Positions 16,477 through 17,817 of a stretch of DNA of 17,817 nucleotides are shown here, one piece after another. Position 1 is the stretch's first letter, and the number at the start of each line of letters is the position of its first letter. The position numbers and the translations under genes were made by a program. The stretch is taken from the NCBI GenBank assembly GCA_007121755.1, contig SKJZ01000049.1, positions 1-17,817 on the forward strand, read 5' to 3'. Origin of the DNA: Halorhodospira sp. (lineage in GTDB: Bacteria; Pseudomonadota; Gammaproteobacteria; Nitrococcales; Halorhodospiraceae). The notes below the pieces were generated by a model. It had not been told where the DNA came from. It was given only the letters and a program-made list of their open reading frames with translations, and did not search any database.

Positions 16477-17817
16477 GCCAGGGCCTCCCTGGCCCGGCGC
16501 TCCAAACCGGCCGCCTCCATCTCCACGGCGCGCTCAATCGCCTCCCGCAGCGCCCCGGCGCCGTCACCGCCGATCTCGAAGAGGAGTTCGCCGCGCAGAC
16601 GCAACAGCAACGGCTGCAAGTAGTAATCCCCGGTGGCCACGGTGTCGGCCAAGGCGTACTCCACGACTTCCAGGGCCGCCTCCGGAGAGCCCTGAAAACG
16701 GCGGATATCGGCGACCAGCACCATCCCGGTGGAGCGGCGCGCCGGCACGGCCTCCTCAAGCATGCGGAGCGCCTCATCAGCGCTGGCGGCCGCCGCCGGA
16801 TGCCCGTAAGCGGCCAACGCCCACGCCTCAATGAGCCTCCCGGCCCCGGACCACAAGGCCAGGCCGCTCTTGTCGGCGATCGCCAGCACTTCCCGCGCCC
16901 GCGCCCCGGCCGCCCGCGGCTGCCCCTCGAAACAGTGCAGCATGGCCGAGAACGTCCCCACAAACGCCGACGTCATGGGGTGGCTGAAACGCTCCGCCAG
17001 CCGCTCCGCCCGCCGGATACTGTTGAACGCCGCCTGGCGCTCGTCTTGGAACCAAAGCGTCCATGCGCTGACAGCGCGGCAGAGGGGGCCCGGATGCTCA
17101 CCAAAGTAGTCGATCACCTGGTCCGCCGGCGGCCAGCGGAGGACCGCAGCTCGGTCCGCGAGTTCGAGAGAGGCGGTGAACTCACCTTGGAAGAAGCAGC
17201 TATTTACATTGGCGTAAAGGGCGCCGAGCATCAGCAGCGGGTCGTCCGATCCGCGCGCGATGGCCAGCATCTCCCGGGCGGCGACATTGGAATCCTGGGG
17301 GCGGTGCGCCGAGGCGGCGCTATACCAAACGCCCCATAGCGCCGGATAGCGGTCCCCGTCGTCTCCGACCAACTCCGCCAACTCCAACAACCGCTGTTGC
17401 CCGACCAAGAACGCCTCCGAGCCGTACCCCGCCGACGCCGCCACCGCCAGACGCAAGGTCGAGCGCAGCGCCAACTCCGCCACCGGACGATCCACCTCCG
17501 GCAACAGGGAGAGGCAATCCAGGCCTGCCTCCAGATGGGCCCGGGCCTCCCGTCCGGCGCCGCTACGCAGCGCCAGGCGAGCCGCTTGCAAACGGAAGTC
17601 CATGGCGAGACGGGCGTTCCCGCACCGCGTGAAGTGCTCCGCCAACCGCTCCGGCATCCGCTCCGCCAACGCCGGATAGCGGGCCAATAACGCCCGCCCC
17701 GCGGCCTCGTGCAACCCCCGGCGTTCTCCGTGCGGCAATGTGGCGTAGACCGCCTCGTGGATCAGGGCGTGCTCGAACAGGTAACCGCGCTGCGGCCCCT
17801 CCGCCCACGGCTGCACC

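Overview
This window is about 17.8 kb of GC-rich bacterial chromosome. It is densely packed, almost every gene is on the minus strand, and neighbours are often coupled by ATGA overlaps or very short gaps. The gene content (ssb next to a YajR-like MFS gene and a divergent uvrA, tandem Slp lipoproteins, Pgi, Ugd and an Mn-type ABC importer) points to a gammaproteobacterium. The bacterial dodecin looks like the type known from Halorhodospira halophila, so a halophilic or phototrophic Ectothiorhodospiraceae relative is my best guess. This is inference; no rRNA or other definitive marker is present.

Layout from left to right. 1-197: a palindrome-rich non-coding end. 198-3578 (minus): a dodecin gene, a free-standing Hpt gene, and a large PAS-LOV-PAS hybrid histidine kinase with two receiver domains. 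3639-5334 (minus): two tandem Slp-type outer-membrane lipoproteins and an isochorismatase-fold hydrolase. 5335-5628: a 294-bp intergenic gap with a candidate slp promoter and a 206-bp element bounded by a perfect 41-bp inverted repeat. 5629-8404 (minus): a three-gene manganese-type ABC importer (binding protein, ATPase, permease), preceded by a good sigma70-like promoter, an overlapping AT-rich dyad and a structured leader. 8675-11669 (minus): glucose-6-phosphate isomerase and UDP-glucose dehydrogenase. 11761-13529 (minus): ssb and the MFS transporter. 13615-16476 (plus): uvrA. 16440-17817 (minus): the C-terminal part of a large helical-repeat protein of the AAA ATPase/adenylate cyclase type, cut by the window edge and overlapping the 3' end of uvrA.

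How the parts may work together. The most interesting section is the left end. The kinase carries a textbook LOV flavin-binding domain in which the photo-adduct cysteine is replaced by isoleucine, while the flavin-contacting Asn/Asn/Gln residues remain. It is encoded directly downstream of an Hpt phosphotransfer gene and of dodecin, a flavin storage and quenching protein. Together they suggest a flavin-based redox or light sensing phosphorelay with its own flavin buffer. This is my main candidate for something undescribed. The Mn importer appears to be controlled at its own promoter, and possibly by its leader RNA. Ugd and Pgi link hexose phosphates to UDP-glucuronate for surface polysaccharide. 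SSB and UvrA are DNA maintenance genes in an arrangement I recall from Pseudomonas. No tRNA, rRNA, CRISPR array, transposase or prophage gene was found.
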